DNA from: Bifidobacterium sp.
GTDB lineage: Bacteria; Actinomycetota; Actinomycetes; Actinomycetales; Bifidobacteriaceae
Length of the DNA stretch: 64,000 bases
NCBI GenBank assembly: GCA_022649135.1
Contig: JALCNP010000012.1
Span: 1 to 64,000 of the forward strand
Direction of reading: 5' to 3'
Positions 35,097 to 43,791 of this stretch are shown here, piece by piece. The position numbers and the translations under genes are program-made. Each line of letters opens with the position of its first letter. The stretch's first letter is position 1. The notes under the pieces were generated by a model that did not search any database, was not told the origin of the DNA, and saw only the letters and a program-made list of their open reading frames with translations.

Positions 35097-36371
35097 ATGA
35101 CGGATTCTTCGACACCACGCAGGCTGCTGAGCGAGGACGTCCGGGAGCACAATCTTGACCTGCTGCTCTCCCAGCTCTCCACCAGGGCGGGGGTTTCGCG
35201 ATCCTATCTTGCGCAATCGACGGGTCTGGCGCCAAGCACGATCACGCTACTGATAGACGAGCTGCAGGAGCTGGGATTGGTGACGACGCTGGACGACGTC
35301 GATTCCACGACACTGGAACCGGGACGCCGAAAACAGCTGCTGACCCTTGCAAGCAACACGTATGCGATCGCCGGAATGCAACTCACCGGCGACTGCGTGC
35401 GCGTCTCCTGCAGGTCCATCAGCGGACAGGACATCCTCGACGAGGAGCGTCCGGTTGTTTTCCAGGGCCGTTCCATCGAGGAGTTCGCGCACTACATAGC
35501 GGAGCGGATAGAGAATCTCGTGGGGATTCTCGCAACCCGCAGATTTTCGGGGCTCCCGGTCGTTGGCGTGGTGATGCCGGCACCCGTTTTCAACAATCAC
35601 CGCACAATACTTGCGGCAATTGATTTTGGATGGACCTCGACGGTCGATCTCGCGGCGCTCATCGAGCATGATCTGTCACACGACGTGAAGGTTCTGCTGT
35701 TCAACGACGCCAACTGTTCATTGTGGGCCGACTACACCCACCTCTGCATGACGTCTCCGCGTTCGTCGATGCCGGAGAACGTCCTGTACATCAAATCCGA
35801 TGTCGGCATCGGAGGCAGCGCCGTCATTCATGGCAGAATCTACAACGGATCCCACGGCATGGCCATGGAGCCCGGGCATATGCAGGTGGACCCGCACGGA
35901 ATCGCATGCAAGTGCGGACGAGTGGGCTGCCTGGTCACTCTGGCCGGTCCGGACGTGCTGATCCGCAAAGCCGCAATGACCAAGGAGGACAAGGAGCTGG
36001 GCAGGGATGCGACCCTGGCGCTGCTGTTGCGCAGGGAACGCGAGGGGGATCATGAGGCGGCGATGATTCTGGGCGGGGCCGACGATCTGATACGCACCAT
36101 GCTTATCGACATCATCACGATGTTCACCCCGGATCGCGTGATTCTGGGAGGGTACCTTGCCCGGCGGGTCGACCGTCTGTCCGACGGACTTCCACCTTTC
36201 GCGTTTTTCCCGACGGGCGCAGGGACCTCCCCCGATTCGGCCGGAATCATTCCCACGCATTATCCGACGAATGGGGCGATGACCGGCATGCTGATCAGCC
36301 TGAAGACCATGGTGCTCTCCAACGCGGCCCACATAGCCCGCAAGGAGAGATGGACGCCTTCGGTCATCTAG
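35097..36371 (+). CDS. ROK-family transcriptional regulator
   Basis: NagC/XylR-type regulator: an N-terminal winged helix-turn-helix (LSTRAGVSRSYLAQSTGLAPSTITLLIDELQELG) joined to a ROK sugar-binding domain. GMAMEPGHMQVDPHGIACKCGRVGCL contains the conserved metal-binding Cys cluster (C-x-C-G-x2-G-C), with the preceding His. The ROK ATP site is degenerate, as usual in regulators. The start is ATG 35097, or the TTG at 35091 closer to GGGGAG. It converges on the MFS-esterase operon, whose promoter carries a TTATTT...AAATAA palindrome of the type ROK proteins bind, so it is the likely regulator of that operon (inference). Confidence 0.9.
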   Translation: MTDSSTPRRLLSEDVREHNLDLLLSQLSTRAGVSRSYLAQSTGLAPSTITLLIDELQELGLVTTLDDVDSTTLEPGRRKQLLTLASNTYAIAGMQLTGDCVRVSCRSISGQDILDEERPVVFQGRSIEEFAHYIAERIENLVGILATRRFSGLPVVGVVMPAPVFNNHRTILAAIDFGWTSTVDLAALIEHDLSHDVKVLLFNDANCSLWADYTHLCMTSPRSSMPENVLYIKSDVGIGGSAVIHGRIYNGSHGMAMEPGHMQVDPHGIACKCGRVGCLVTLAGPDVLIRKAAMTKEDKELGRDATLALLLRREREGDHEAAMILGGADDLIRTMLIDIITMFTPDRVILGGYLARRVDRLSDGLPPFAFFPTGAGTSPDSAGIIPTHYPTNGAMTGMLISLKTMVLSNAAHIARKERWTPSVI

Positions 36372-36380
36372 GGCGGCGCC

Positions 36381-36437
36381 GAGGGGATGCCGCTCCTGCG
36401 GGCGAAGGCGCTGAACGCCGATCGGGGGCATCCCCTC
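36381..36437. terminator. Hairpin between convergent ROK and esterase genes
   Basis: GAGGGGATGCC (36381-36391) and GGCATCCCCTC (36427-36437) form a perfect 11-bp stem around 35 nt that contain smaller GC-rich inverted repeats; GGCGCC flanks both outer sides. It can terminate both genes. Confidence 0.6.
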
Positions 36438-36488
36438 AGCTGGTCGGCGCCTCGTTGGCCTTGAGGAAATTCACGAAATCGCATGTCC

Positions 36489-38030
36489 TCACACGGTGGG
36501 TGCTTCGTGCTTCCCCATGGAGATGAGCTCGGCTTCCAGCGCGTACGCGTCGGGGTCGAAGCGCGCGCCTCCAAGAAAGCGCAGGGCTCCGCAGGGGAAC
36601 TCACTCGTGGGATGTGCGCCGAGGCCACCGTGCGAGATGAATTCGACCCAGGCTCCGTGCATTTTCTTCGCAAGCGGCTCGGATGGGTGATCGCCCAGCA
36701 CCTCTGAGACCTTCGGGGCATCGAGAAGATCAAAGAAGTAGGGGATGTCGTCGCAGTGCACCGAGCAGTTCGAGACCGCGGAGCTCTGCCCGAAATCATA
36801 GAGCCAGGTCCGATCGCCCGCTCCTGCTGCATTGCGCGCACTCGCCGCCTTGGCGATGCCGACACGGAACATGAAGATGGTGTTCAGCTGCCCGGCTATC
36901 CGATCCGGTCCGATCCTATGGATTTCCTCGATGAATTGAGCCGCGGCGCGATCCGAGATGCCGGCGGCCCGGAGCTGGTCCTCATCCTCCTCCAGCGTCG
37001 TGTCCGTGTCCATCGGGAAGGCGAACTCATTATGCGTGCTTCCCATGAGCAAAGACACCTCGCCACCCTGTCCGCTCGCATAGGCGTCGTATTCGGACTG
37101 CGTGATGACATCCCCGTCGATCGTAGGCGCATACGCGAGATTCACCGAACCGATGAAGCCGTCGTTGATGGCCTTCACCATGTCGTCGACGGAAGACAGG
37201 GATGCGGGGGCGTCGGCGATGACGTTGACGGCACGCTCATGATCGAGGATCACGTTCTGATCGACGCCCCTCCATGCCTCGGCGGTTGGTTCCACCCCGA
37301 TCACGGAGGCGAGAGATCTGCCCACCTCCTCCGCCTGCCATGCATCGGGGCCGCCGAAAGCACCCGATTCGCTGATGGCCCCGCGGAAGAGACCGGACGC
37401 CTTTCGCGATCCCAGCAGGGCAAGAGCGCTTCCACCGCCTGCGGACTGGCCGGCGATCGTCACCTTCGACGGATCGCCTCCGAACTCCTCGATGTTCTCG
37501 TTTACCCACGTCAAGGCGGCTATCTGGTCAAGAAGACCCCGGTTGAGGGGGGCATCGCGCATCCATCCGAAGCCGTCGAATCCCAGACGATAGGAAATGG
37601 AGACGGTCACTATGCCATCGGCATTGAACGAACGCCCGTTGTACCACGGCGAGGACGGGGATCCGGCGAAATATCCTCCACCGTGTATCCACACGAGTAC
37701 CGGAAGATGGGCCCTGCGGTCGCGTGGCGCCGGGGTGAACACATTGACGTTGAGAGTGCTGTCGCCGCAGATCGAAGGCTCCGGTATGGTGACCACCGGC
37801 CCGAAGGGCCGTCTCTGCGCGGTAGGCCCGTATTCCAGCGCGGGACGAACCCCGCTCCAGACAGGGAATCTTTCCGGCGCGGCGAATCGCAGGTCTCCCA
37901 CGGGAGGCGCGGCAAACGGTATGCCGAGATAGGCGGCCGAAGAGGCGTTCTGCCATCGGCCCTGAACGCTTCCACGGGTCGTTTCGACCACGGGTGCCAG
38001 TGCGGGCACATCATAATATGGTACTTGCAT
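36489..38030 (-). CDS. Type B carboxylesterase
   Basis: Alpha/beta-hydrolase that cleaves carboxylic esters; 513 residues, normal length for the type B family. AYLGIPFAAPPVGDLRFAAPE is the N-terminal signature, LVWIHGGGYFAGS the oxyanion hole, and VTIAGQSAGGGSALALL holds the nucleophile Ser. GSTHNEFAF lies in the acidic-residue region and HCDDIPYFFDL carries the catalytic His. No signal peptide is present, so it acts in the cytosol. ATG 38030 has AAGGAG 8 nt upstream. It lies 21 bp after the MFS gene and is co-transcribed, suggesting it de-esterifies the imported compound; the substrate is unknown. Confidence 0.92.
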   Translation of the reverse strand: MQVPYYDVPALAPVVETTRGSVQGRWQNASSAAYLGIPFAAPPVGDLRFAAPERFPVWSGVRPALEYGPTAQRRPFGPVVTIPEPSICGDSTLNVNVFTPAPRDRRAHLPVLVWIHGGGYFAGSPSSPWYNGRSFNADGIVTVSISYRLGFDGFGWMRDAPLNRGLLDQIAALTWVNENIEEFGGDPSKVTIAGQSAGGGSALALLGSRKASGLFRGAISESGAFGGPDAWQAEEVGRSLASVIGVEPTAEAWRGVDQNVILDHERAVNVIADAPASLSSVDDMVKAINDGFIGSVNLAYAPTIDGDVITQSEYDAYASGQGGEVSLLMGSTHNEFAFPMDTDTTLEEDEDQLRAAGISDRAAAQFIEEIHRIGPDRIAGQLNTIFMFRVGIAKAASARNAAGAGDRTWLYDFGQSSAVSNCSVHCDDIPYFFDLLDAPKVSEVLGDHPSEPLAKKMHGAWVEFISHGGLGAHPTSEFPCGALRFLGGARFDPDAYALEAELISMGKHEAPTV

Positions 38031-38051
38031 GACCAATTCTCCTTAATGTCG

Positions 38052-39353
38052 TCATTTGACTGTTTTTATCGGTATCACGAAAAGCGTCGACAGGGCGGCG
38101 GCGATCGCGGAGTAGAAGAAAAGAACCCTGTGGTTGCCTGCGAACGCGGTGAGAAGCCCGGCGGCAATAAGAGGGGTCAGCGCCTGCGGGATGTTCGAGG
38201 CCACATTGAGAATGCCCAGGTCCTTGGCCGCGGCCCCGTTCGAAGGCAGCACATCGACCATCATGGCCATGTCCACTGCGATATAGGCCCCGTACCCCAG
38301 TCCCAGAAGACCGCCATAGACATACATGCCGGTAACCGTGCGCATGAACAGCGGAATGCAGATCGAACCGGCGATGAACAGGGTGGCGACCCCGACAAAG
38401 ACCTTTCTCCTGCCCAGTTTGTCGGAGATGCGTCCCGCAAGCAGGGTGGAAATGGTCACGGTAACCAGGCTGATGATGCTCAGTATCGAGACCACGTCGC
38501 CTGTTTTCGCCGGATTCACGCCGATGTAATCGGTGATGATATACAGCTGGTAGTTGGTGATGGCCTGATATCCGAGAATCATGAAGAACCGGCCGCCGAA
38601 CGCCCAGAAGAAATCCGGGTGCCTGCGCGGATTGACCATGAACGTTGCGAGGAACGCGGACCAGTCCATTGCAGTATGGACTTCGGTGACGCTTGATTTG
38701 TCCGGATTCGCAAGAACGAAGGCGATGCAGATGACGATGACGAGAATCCCGAAAAAGGTGTATGCGACCCCGATCCTGTTGAGCAGCTGTCCGGCGACGA
38801 TGACCCCCACCGTCCCGCCCAGGGACGAGCCCACCCCCGTGATCGCAGATGCCAGACCGCGGTTGTCGCTCTCTATTCGATCCGAGATGATGGCGGAGAG
38901 GGGGCCCTGAAAAGCGTTGAGCAGGACCTGTATGGCAACCCATGCCACCGCAATCCACAACAGTGTGTTGGCCGCCTGAATGGCAATCGTGCATATGCCG
39001 CCGCCGATGCCGCCCAGCAGTATCCATGGTGCACGACGCCCCAGTCTGGTTCGCGTCCGGTCCGAGAAGGCACCGACAATCGGCTGGACGAAAATGGTGG
39101 CAACCGCCGAAATCGAAGTGACAAAGGCCAGATTCGTGACTTTGTGCGCGGCATCGAGATTCGTCATCTGCTGCGGCAGAAGAATCGCGACCAGCCCGGC
39201 ATAGGTCATGAACAACCCCAGATATGACACACCCAGAGAAGCCAGGAGCGCTTTGCGCTTCCCTGCGGATAAAACTACGGGCGGCGGCGTGACGCCCGGA
39301 GACCGAACCGATGCCACACCCCCGTCAGCCTGTGGTGAATGACTACTGCTCAT
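38052..39353 (-). CDS. Major facilitator superfamily sugar-type transporter
   Basis: A 433-residue secondary transporter with twelve predicted membrane helices. The loop GAFSDRTRTRLGRRAPWILLGG after helix 2 and the matching GRISDKLGRRKVFVG after helix 8 are MFS signatures; the first resembles the GPH/sucrose-symporter-like group. AAGGAGGAG just before ATG 39353 is a strong ribosome site. It is first in a two-gene operon with the carboxylesterase, under the TTGAAA/TAGAAT promoter and palindrome upstream. It probably imports a glycoside, possibly an esterified one; inference from its partner and the ROK regulator. Confidence 0.9.
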   Translation of the reverse strand: MSSSHSPQADGGVASVRSPGVTPPPVVLSAGKRKALLASLGVSYLGLFMTYAGLVAILLPQQMTNLDAAHKVTNLAFVTSISAVATIFVQPIVGAFSDRTRTRLGRRAPWILLGGIGGGICTIAIQAANTLLWIAVAWVAIQVLLNAFQGPLSAIISDRIESDNRGLASAITGVGSSLGGTVGVIVAGQLLNRIGVAYTFFGILVIVICIAFVLANPDKSSVTEVHTAMDWSAFLATFMVNPRRHPDFFWAFGGRFFMILGYQAITNYQLYIITDYIGVNPAKTGDVVSILSIISLVTVTISTLLAGRISDKLGRRKVFVGVATLFIAGSICIPLFMRTVTGMYVYGGLLGLGYGAYIAVDMAMMVDVLPSNGAAAKDLGILNVASNIPQALTPLIAAGLLTAFAGNHRVLFFYSAIAAALSTLFVIPIKTVK

Positions 39354-39425
39354 TACTCCTCCTTGAGTAATCTTCCTTGATTACGGCCTTGGCCAATACA
39401 TGTGATGTCAAGGAAGTTATCGAAG

Positions 39426-39468
39426 ATTCTATCTCGAAAACCTGTTTATTTCAACCCTTGAAATAAAC
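39426..39468 (-). promoter_or_regulatory. MFS-esterase promoter overlapped by a 25-bp palindrome
   Basis: On the minus strand TTGAAA (39449-39454) and TAGAAT (39426-39431) are separated by exactly 17 bp. GTTTATTTCAA-CCC-TTGAAATAAAC (39444-39468) is a perfect inverted repeat with 11-bp arms covering the -35 hexamer. Its TTATTT...AAATAA ends resemble the sites of ROK regulators NagC and Mlc as I know them. Upstream of 39468 to 39671 I see nothing further. Confidence 0.75.
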
Positions 39469-39671
39469 TTTCGACGCATGTGCGCCCACCGTTCCCGCTA
39501 CGCTGGCACATGGAACGCAGACCCGCACACTCCCCCTGCATGCTGAAGACGATCCCGCTTCCCGGGTCGCGCGCAGACCCGGGGAACGACGACACCATTC
39601 GCCATCGGCTTCTTCGTCATGGGTGCGCCGCCCCGCGCCCCCACGACGCACCGCACGCATGGCATTCCCCG

Positions 39672-39989
39672 TCACGCCACAATTACTCCTCCCGCGTAGG
39701 TAAGGCCGTACAGGAGTTCATCGCCTTTCGTTATCCGTTCGAAGCCACGGAACGAATAAATCGTTCCGACCGTCTCATGGGAATAGACCAGCCCGTGCCC
39801 GCGAAACTCACGGGGTCCCCTGTATGGATGGTCCTCATCGCACCAGCGCAGCGCCGCACGCAGGAAAGCATAGCTGTCGCCGTCCCGTCGTTCGCCGCCT
39901 CTATGGCAGCGGAACCAGAACCGTCGGGGAGTTCGCCGGGAACCGGCCCGCCAGGCGCGGATACCCGCCGGGCCCCACGCGGAACACAC
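39672..39989 (-). CDS. DUF5680-like small protein, start unclear
   Basis: The 3' part reads as a coherent protein: SYAFLRAALRWCDEDHPYRGPREF, then GTIYSFRGFERITKGDELLYGLTYAGG. This resembles DUF5680-type proteins from memory. The only start codon in the track (39989) lies 89 bp inside the end of the lactonase gene in another frame, and the first 35 residues are Arg-rich and look like shadow sequence. No ATG, GTG or TTG is visible between the lactonase stop and the conserved part. It may use an unusual start or be a 5'-truncated gene. Function unknown. Confidence 0.5.
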   Translation of the reverse strand: MCSAWGPAGIRAWRAGSRRTPRRFWFRCHRGGERRDGDSYAFLRAALRWCDEDHPYRGPREFRGHGLVYSHETVGTIYSFRGFERITKGDELLYGLTYAGGVIVA

Positions 39990-41232
39990 TCAGTTCGTTG
40001 GAGGCCTCGTTGGCGGCGACGATGCAGCCACCGATCCTGCACAGCTGCCGGGGTCGGCTTCCGGCCGCCGAGACGCCACGGTCCACCCATTCCGCATCAT
40101 CGGGGGAAACCCGCGCCTCCGGCGACGATCCGCGCTCCATGCGAACAAGAGATCCGCCGGCATAGCTCAAGGCGACGATCCGATCGGATCCGCGAAGACC
40201 CACATAGGCGTACCCCTGGATCGCCCCGCCCTCGCGATCGGAGTCCGACCCGGGATCGCAATGCGCGCACCCTTCCGGATCGCGTGCGGCGGCATCCGCG
40301 CCTCCCGCACCCTCGCTCTGCCGGAGAACGGAGAGCGGCATATATGCCAGCGATGCGGCCTGATCGCCGCTCAGTGCACCGAGCGGCACGTTCTGCACGG
40401 CGCGGATGCCGCAGTCCTCATCCAACGGCGACCCCTGAGGTCTGAGCACGATGACCTCGCACGACCATTCGCACACCACGGCGACGGTCCAGTCGCGTGA
40501 CGAACGGGCCAGCGGGGTGGGCAGGATATGCATGTCCCTCGGGCCCGTGCCCGGTTTCAGGCGGATGGTGCCGATGCGCTGCAGGGTGCCGCAGTCCCAG
40601 GCATGGACGTATATACGGTCGGCTCCCAGATCCGTGCTCAGCACCCGCCCGTCGGGCAGGGGAAGGATCCAATGGGCGTGGGGGCCCTCCTGCGCGGGAA
40701 GAGGACCGGACCCCTCGCCCTCGAAGGTCTGCGCGGCGGGCATCATGCCACCGTCCTCGGCGAGCGAGTGCACGCTTAAAGCCCCGTTTCCGTAATTCGC
40801 CACAAGCAGATGACGCCCACCCAGGTCGTCGACAGCCACGGCCGCGTGGGTGGGGCCCTTCCCCGTCGTGACGATGCGAGAGCGCAGACGCAGGCGCACC
40901 CCGTCGCCATCCTTGCCGAGAATGAGAGACGCCACCTCGTCGCTGTCCTCAAGAACCGCGTATACGATGTCGGCGTCATGGCACAGCCATGTCGGCGAGG
41001 GAAGGGATGCAAGCACCCCCCGATTCGTCAGGCTCACGCTGCCTTCGGTGCAATCCGCCGCGTCCGGGGCGCCATGGGGATGCGAGGAGACGCTCGCGCC
41101 ATCCCGGACTTCCCGCACGCGGCCGCGGCCGGGAGCGTCGTCCTCGTAGACGAAGCGCTCGATTCCGGGGCTGTTCTGTCCGTGCAGCGACCCGAACCCA
41201 CCAACCAAAACATTCATAGCATGCGCATCCAT
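39901..41232 (-). CDS. Lactonase family seven-bladed beta-propeller protein
   Basis: A 443-residue protein of the YbhE/6-phosphogluconolactonase beta-propeller family. NVLVGGFGS opens the first blade, GPTHAAVAVDDLGGRHLLVANYGNGALSV and EGPHAHWILPLPDGRVLSTDLGADRIYVH are the most conserved blades, and TGPRDMHILP and ASNELSVFRV complete the pattern. The segment AARDPEGCAHCDPGSDSDREG is a polar insertion. Bifidobacteria use the phosphoketolase shunt, so a true 6-phosphogluconolactonase role is not certain; other lactones are possible. Start ATG 41232 is tentative, with ATG 41217 as the alternative. Its 5' end faces the DUF2974 gene. Confidence 0.82.
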   Translation of the reverse strand: MDAHAMNVLVGGFGSLHGQNSPGIERFVYEDDAPGRGRVREVRDGASVSSHPHGAPDAADCTEGSVSLTNRGVLASLPSPTWLCHDADIVYAVLEDSDEVASLILGKDGDGVRLRLRSRIVTTGKGPTHAAVAVDDLGGRHLLVANYGNGALSVHSLAEDGGMMPAAQTFEGEGSGPLPAQEGPHAHWILPLPDGRVLSTDLGADRIYVHAWDCGTLQRIGTIRLKPGTGPRDMHILPTPLARSSRDWTVAVVCEWSCEVIVLRPQGSPLDEDCGIRAVQNVPLGALSGDQAASLAYMPLSVLRQSEGAGGADAAARDPEGCAHCDPGSDSDREGGAIQGYAYVGLRGSDRIVALSYAGGSLVRMERGSSPEARVSPDDAEWVDRGVSAAGSRPRQLCRIGGCIVAANEASNELSVFRVGPGGYPRLAGRFPANSPTVLVPLP

Positions 41233-41422
41233 GTTCCCAATGTACGCCCACATCCTGTCCGTATGCGACCGGGGGTTCGCTCCGAGACGCAAATCCCCGC
41301 GGACCCCTCCATGGCATAGGCTGGGAGATGGCAGACGGAGGTGCCATGGCCCGGAAACACAGGCGCCACAGAGCAAAGGCGACGGATCCGTACCGCGCCG
41401 ACCGACAGGGAAGGAGGGCCCG

Positions 41423-42631
41423 ATGGGCAACATCATCGACTATGCCACACGGGAGACGCGCACCTTCCCCGAATGCCCGTTCAATGCGGTGGACGCCCTG
41501 GTTCTCGCCGCGCTGTGCTATCAGAAACCGCCCGCCATCGTCCCCTCCCTCGACGAGGCGTACGAGCGTTATGGCACGCTGCGGAACCGCGTGACATCGA
41601 TGGACCTCCGCCATCCGGTCTCCTCCCTGCGCGCGCTGGGAAGACCCCCCTTCGAGGCCCCCACGCTCGGCGAGGTCGCGCGTGCTCTCTCGCCCGCGGA
41701 CTTCGCCCTGAGAACCGGGCACGCGGGCCTGGGGGATCCGCATCTCACCCGGACCCTGTACGCCGCGGTCTCGCACAATCCCCGGTTCGCGAACCTTCCC
41801 GTCGGAGCCTACGAGGAGCGCTACAGCAGCGAAGAGCAGACGCAGTTCGCAGCGGAGACGTTCCTGCTTCCCGACGGCATGCTCGCGATCGTCTTCCGCG
41901 GAACCGACGACTCCTTCGTCGGGTGGAGGGAGGACTTCAACATGGCCTTCCAGTATCCGGTCCCCGCCCAGACGTCGGCGCGGGACTACGTCCGCCGCGC
42001 GGCCCGGATATGGGATGCTCCGATCTTGCTTCTGGGGCACTCCAAAGGCGGCAACCTTGCGGTGTACGCCGGAATCAACGCGCCCTCGGACGTGCGAGCA
42101 CGCATCGTCCGCATGTATTCGCTCGACGGGCCGGGCTTCCCCTCCCGCATCGTCCACAGCGACGAATACACAGCGATGATCGACCGCATCGAGAAGATCG
42201 TTCCCGACTCCTCTGTCGTCGGAATGCTGCTGGAGACGCCCGAGCCATGCACCGTAGTCAAATCCGACCAGAAAGGGATTCTGCAGCATCTCGCGTTCTC
42301 CTGGCAGGTTCGGGACACGGCCTTCGAACTCGAGCCCGGCATCTCCCCGGGATCGCAGTATTTCAACACGGCCCTGAACTCATGGCTGACGGAACTGTCC
42401 AGGGATCAGCGAAAAAGGGCGGTGGACGCCCTGTTCACAATTCTTTCCTCCGGCGGCGCGGACCACATCTCGCAGATCCCCTCCACCTTCCCGAAGGCGA
42501 TTCCTCCGCTGATCGGATCCTTCGTCGGCCTCAACGACGAGGATCGCCGCAATATGCTCACCGCCTTCAACCTGCTGATCCGGGCATCGCTGACACGGGA
42601 CACGAAACACTTCGAACCGCGTGGGCGCTAG
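41423..42631 (+). CDS. DUF2974 (Mbeg1-like) alpha/beta-hydrolase
   Basis: A 402-residue protein whose core reads LAIVFRGTDDSFVGWREDFNMAFQYPVPAQ, typical of DUF2974/Mbeg1-like lipase-fold proteins, followed by ILLLGHSKGGNLAVYAG. In GHSKGG the Ser would be the nucleophile. YSLDGPGFP supplies a candidate acidic residue. No signal peptide or membrane helix is visible. The substrate is unknown. ATG 41423 is preceded by GAAGGAGGGCCC, so the first 64 residues of the track ORF are discarded. The adenine deaminase-type gene follows after 53 bp on the same strand. Confidence 0.85.
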   Translation: MGNIIDYATRETRTFPECPFNAVDALVLAALCYQKPPAIVPSLDEAYERYGTLRNRVTSMDLRHPVSSLRALGRPPFEAPTLGEVARALSPADFALRTGHAGLGDPHLTRTLYAAVSHNPRFANLPVGAYEERYSSEEQTQFAAETFLLPDGMLAIVFRGTDDSFVGWREDFNMAFQYPVPAQTSARDYVRRAARIWDAPILLLGHSKGGNLAVYAGINAPSDVRARIVRMYSLDGPGFPSRIVHSDEYTAMIDRIEKIVPDSSVVGMLLETPEPCTVVKSDQKGILQHLAFSWQVRDTAFELEPGISPGSQYFNTALNSWLTELSRDQRKRAVDALFTILSSGGADHISQIPSTFPKAIPPLIGSFVGLNDEDRRNMLTAFNLLIRASLTRDTKHFEPRGR

Positions 42632-42684
42632 ACGGCCGGGACTAGACTGAGCACCACCGGAAATGTTCTTGGAGGAGGTCAACC

Positions 42685-43707
42685 GTGGGTGAACAGGACG
42701 TGAGCGAGGCAGTGCGCAGCCTGCCAAAGGCCGAGCTGCATGTGCACATCGAGGGGACGCTGGAGCCTGGGCTCGCGCTTGATCTGGCGAAGCGCAACGG
42801 CGTGAGCCTGCCGTGGGCAACCATCGACGAACTCCGTCGGCAGTACGAATTCGGCGATCTACAGTCGTTTCTGGATCTGTACTATCAGCTGATGGGAACG
42901 CTGGCCAGCGCCGACGACTTCCATGATCTGATGCTGGCCTATCTTGCACATGCGGCGGCGGACGGTGTTCGCCACGCGGAGATATTCTTCGATCCCCAGG
43001 TCCATATCCGCAACGGGCTCGACATCGACGCGGTGATGGACGGCCTGCTGTCGGGGCTGGCCGAAGGCCGGAAGAGATTCGGGATCACCGGGGGCCTCAT
43101 CCTTTCCATCGTGAGGGACCTTCCCATCGAATCGGCCGACAGCGTCCTCGATGCCGTGCAGAACAGGGCCGGGGATCTTCTGGGCATCGGCCTTGACTCG
43201 GCGGAGGTCGGCTACCCCCCGTCGCTGTTCGTCCACGTGTACGACAGAGCCCGGGAGATGGGGCTTCACTGTGTTGCGCACGCCGGAGAGGAGGGCTCTT
43301 CGGACTATGTGGCCCAGGCGCTTGACCTTCTTCATGCCGAGCGGATCGACCATGGCGTCCACGCGATCGACGACCCGGCACTGGTCGCCCGCATAGCCAG
43401 ATCGGGAATAGCCCTGACGGCATGCCCGCTGTCGAACCGGCGCCTTCAGGTAGTGAAGGATCTGCACGACCTCCCGCTGCAGGAGTTCCTCAGGGCGGGA
43501 GTCCCCGTCACCGTCAATTCCGATGATCCGGCATATTTCGGGGGGTACATCGCGGACAACTACGCCGCCCTGGAGAAAATCGGGTTCAGCCTGGAGCAGC
43601 TGGGCGCGATTGCACTCAACTCCATTCACGCCTCATTCATCAGTCCGGATGAGATGCGAGACCTTGAGGCGCAATACGCGAGTTGGAAGGCGCGATATCT
43701 GAACTAA
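42685..43707 (+). CDS. Adenine deaminase, adenosine-deaminase family (type 3)
   Basis: Zinc-dependent hydrolase, 340 residues. AELHVHIEG gives two zinc His, VAHAGEEG the third His and catalytic Glu, DHGVHAIDD the His near the metal, and VNSDDPAYFGGY the final Asp pair. LDSAEVGYPP and the DDPAYFGGY form match bacterial adenine deaminases of the adenosine-deaminase superfamily, not adenosine deaminase itself (which has LDLAGDE); the product would be hypoxanthine and ammonia. GTG 42685 follows GGAGGAGG. Purine salvage is the likely role. A TetR gene lies directly downstream. Confidence 0.85.
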   Translation: MGEQDVSEAVRSLPKAELHVHIEGTLEPGLALDLAKRNGVSLPWATIDELRRQYEFGDLQSFLDLYYQLMGTLASADDFHDLMLAYLAHAAADGVRHAEIFFDPQVHIRNGLDIDAVMDGLLSGLAEGRKRFGITGGLILSIVRDLPIESADSVLDAVQNRAGDLLGIGLDSAEVGYPPSLFVHVYDRAREMGLHCVAHAGEEGSSDYVAQALDLLHAERIDHGVHAIDDPALVARIARSGIALTACPLSNRRLQVVKDLHDLPLQEFLRAGVPVTVNSDDPAYFGGYIADNYAALEKIGFSLEQLGAIALNSIHASFISPDEMRDLEAQYASWKARYLN

Positions 43708-43708
43708 A

Positions 43709-43729
43709 TATTAGATATACTGTCTAATA
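43709..43729. promoter_or_regulatory. Palindromic operator ahead of tetR
   Basis: TATTAGA-N7-TCTAATA is a perfect inverted repeat with 7-bp arms, beginning 2 bp after the adenine deaminase stop and 62 bp ahead of the tetR start. Its AT-richness stands out from its surroundings. It is the probable autoregulatory site of the TetR protein. Confidence 0.65.
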
Positions 43730-43791
43730 GTTTGAGCGCACTCGCCGCGCACCCGCGACAGGCTCTGCCGCAAACCAGAAAAGAGGGATCC

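Noticed and set aside
36756-38696. 646-residue plus-strand ORF opposite the esterase and MFS genes
   Set aside because: It spans two real genes and their gap antisense, so it cannot be a gene; GC-driven open frame.
41341-42645. 434-residue ORF in the frame next to the DUF2974 gene
   Set aside because: Arg/Pro-rich shadow of the DUF2974 reading frame, which has a ribosome site and hydrolase motifs.
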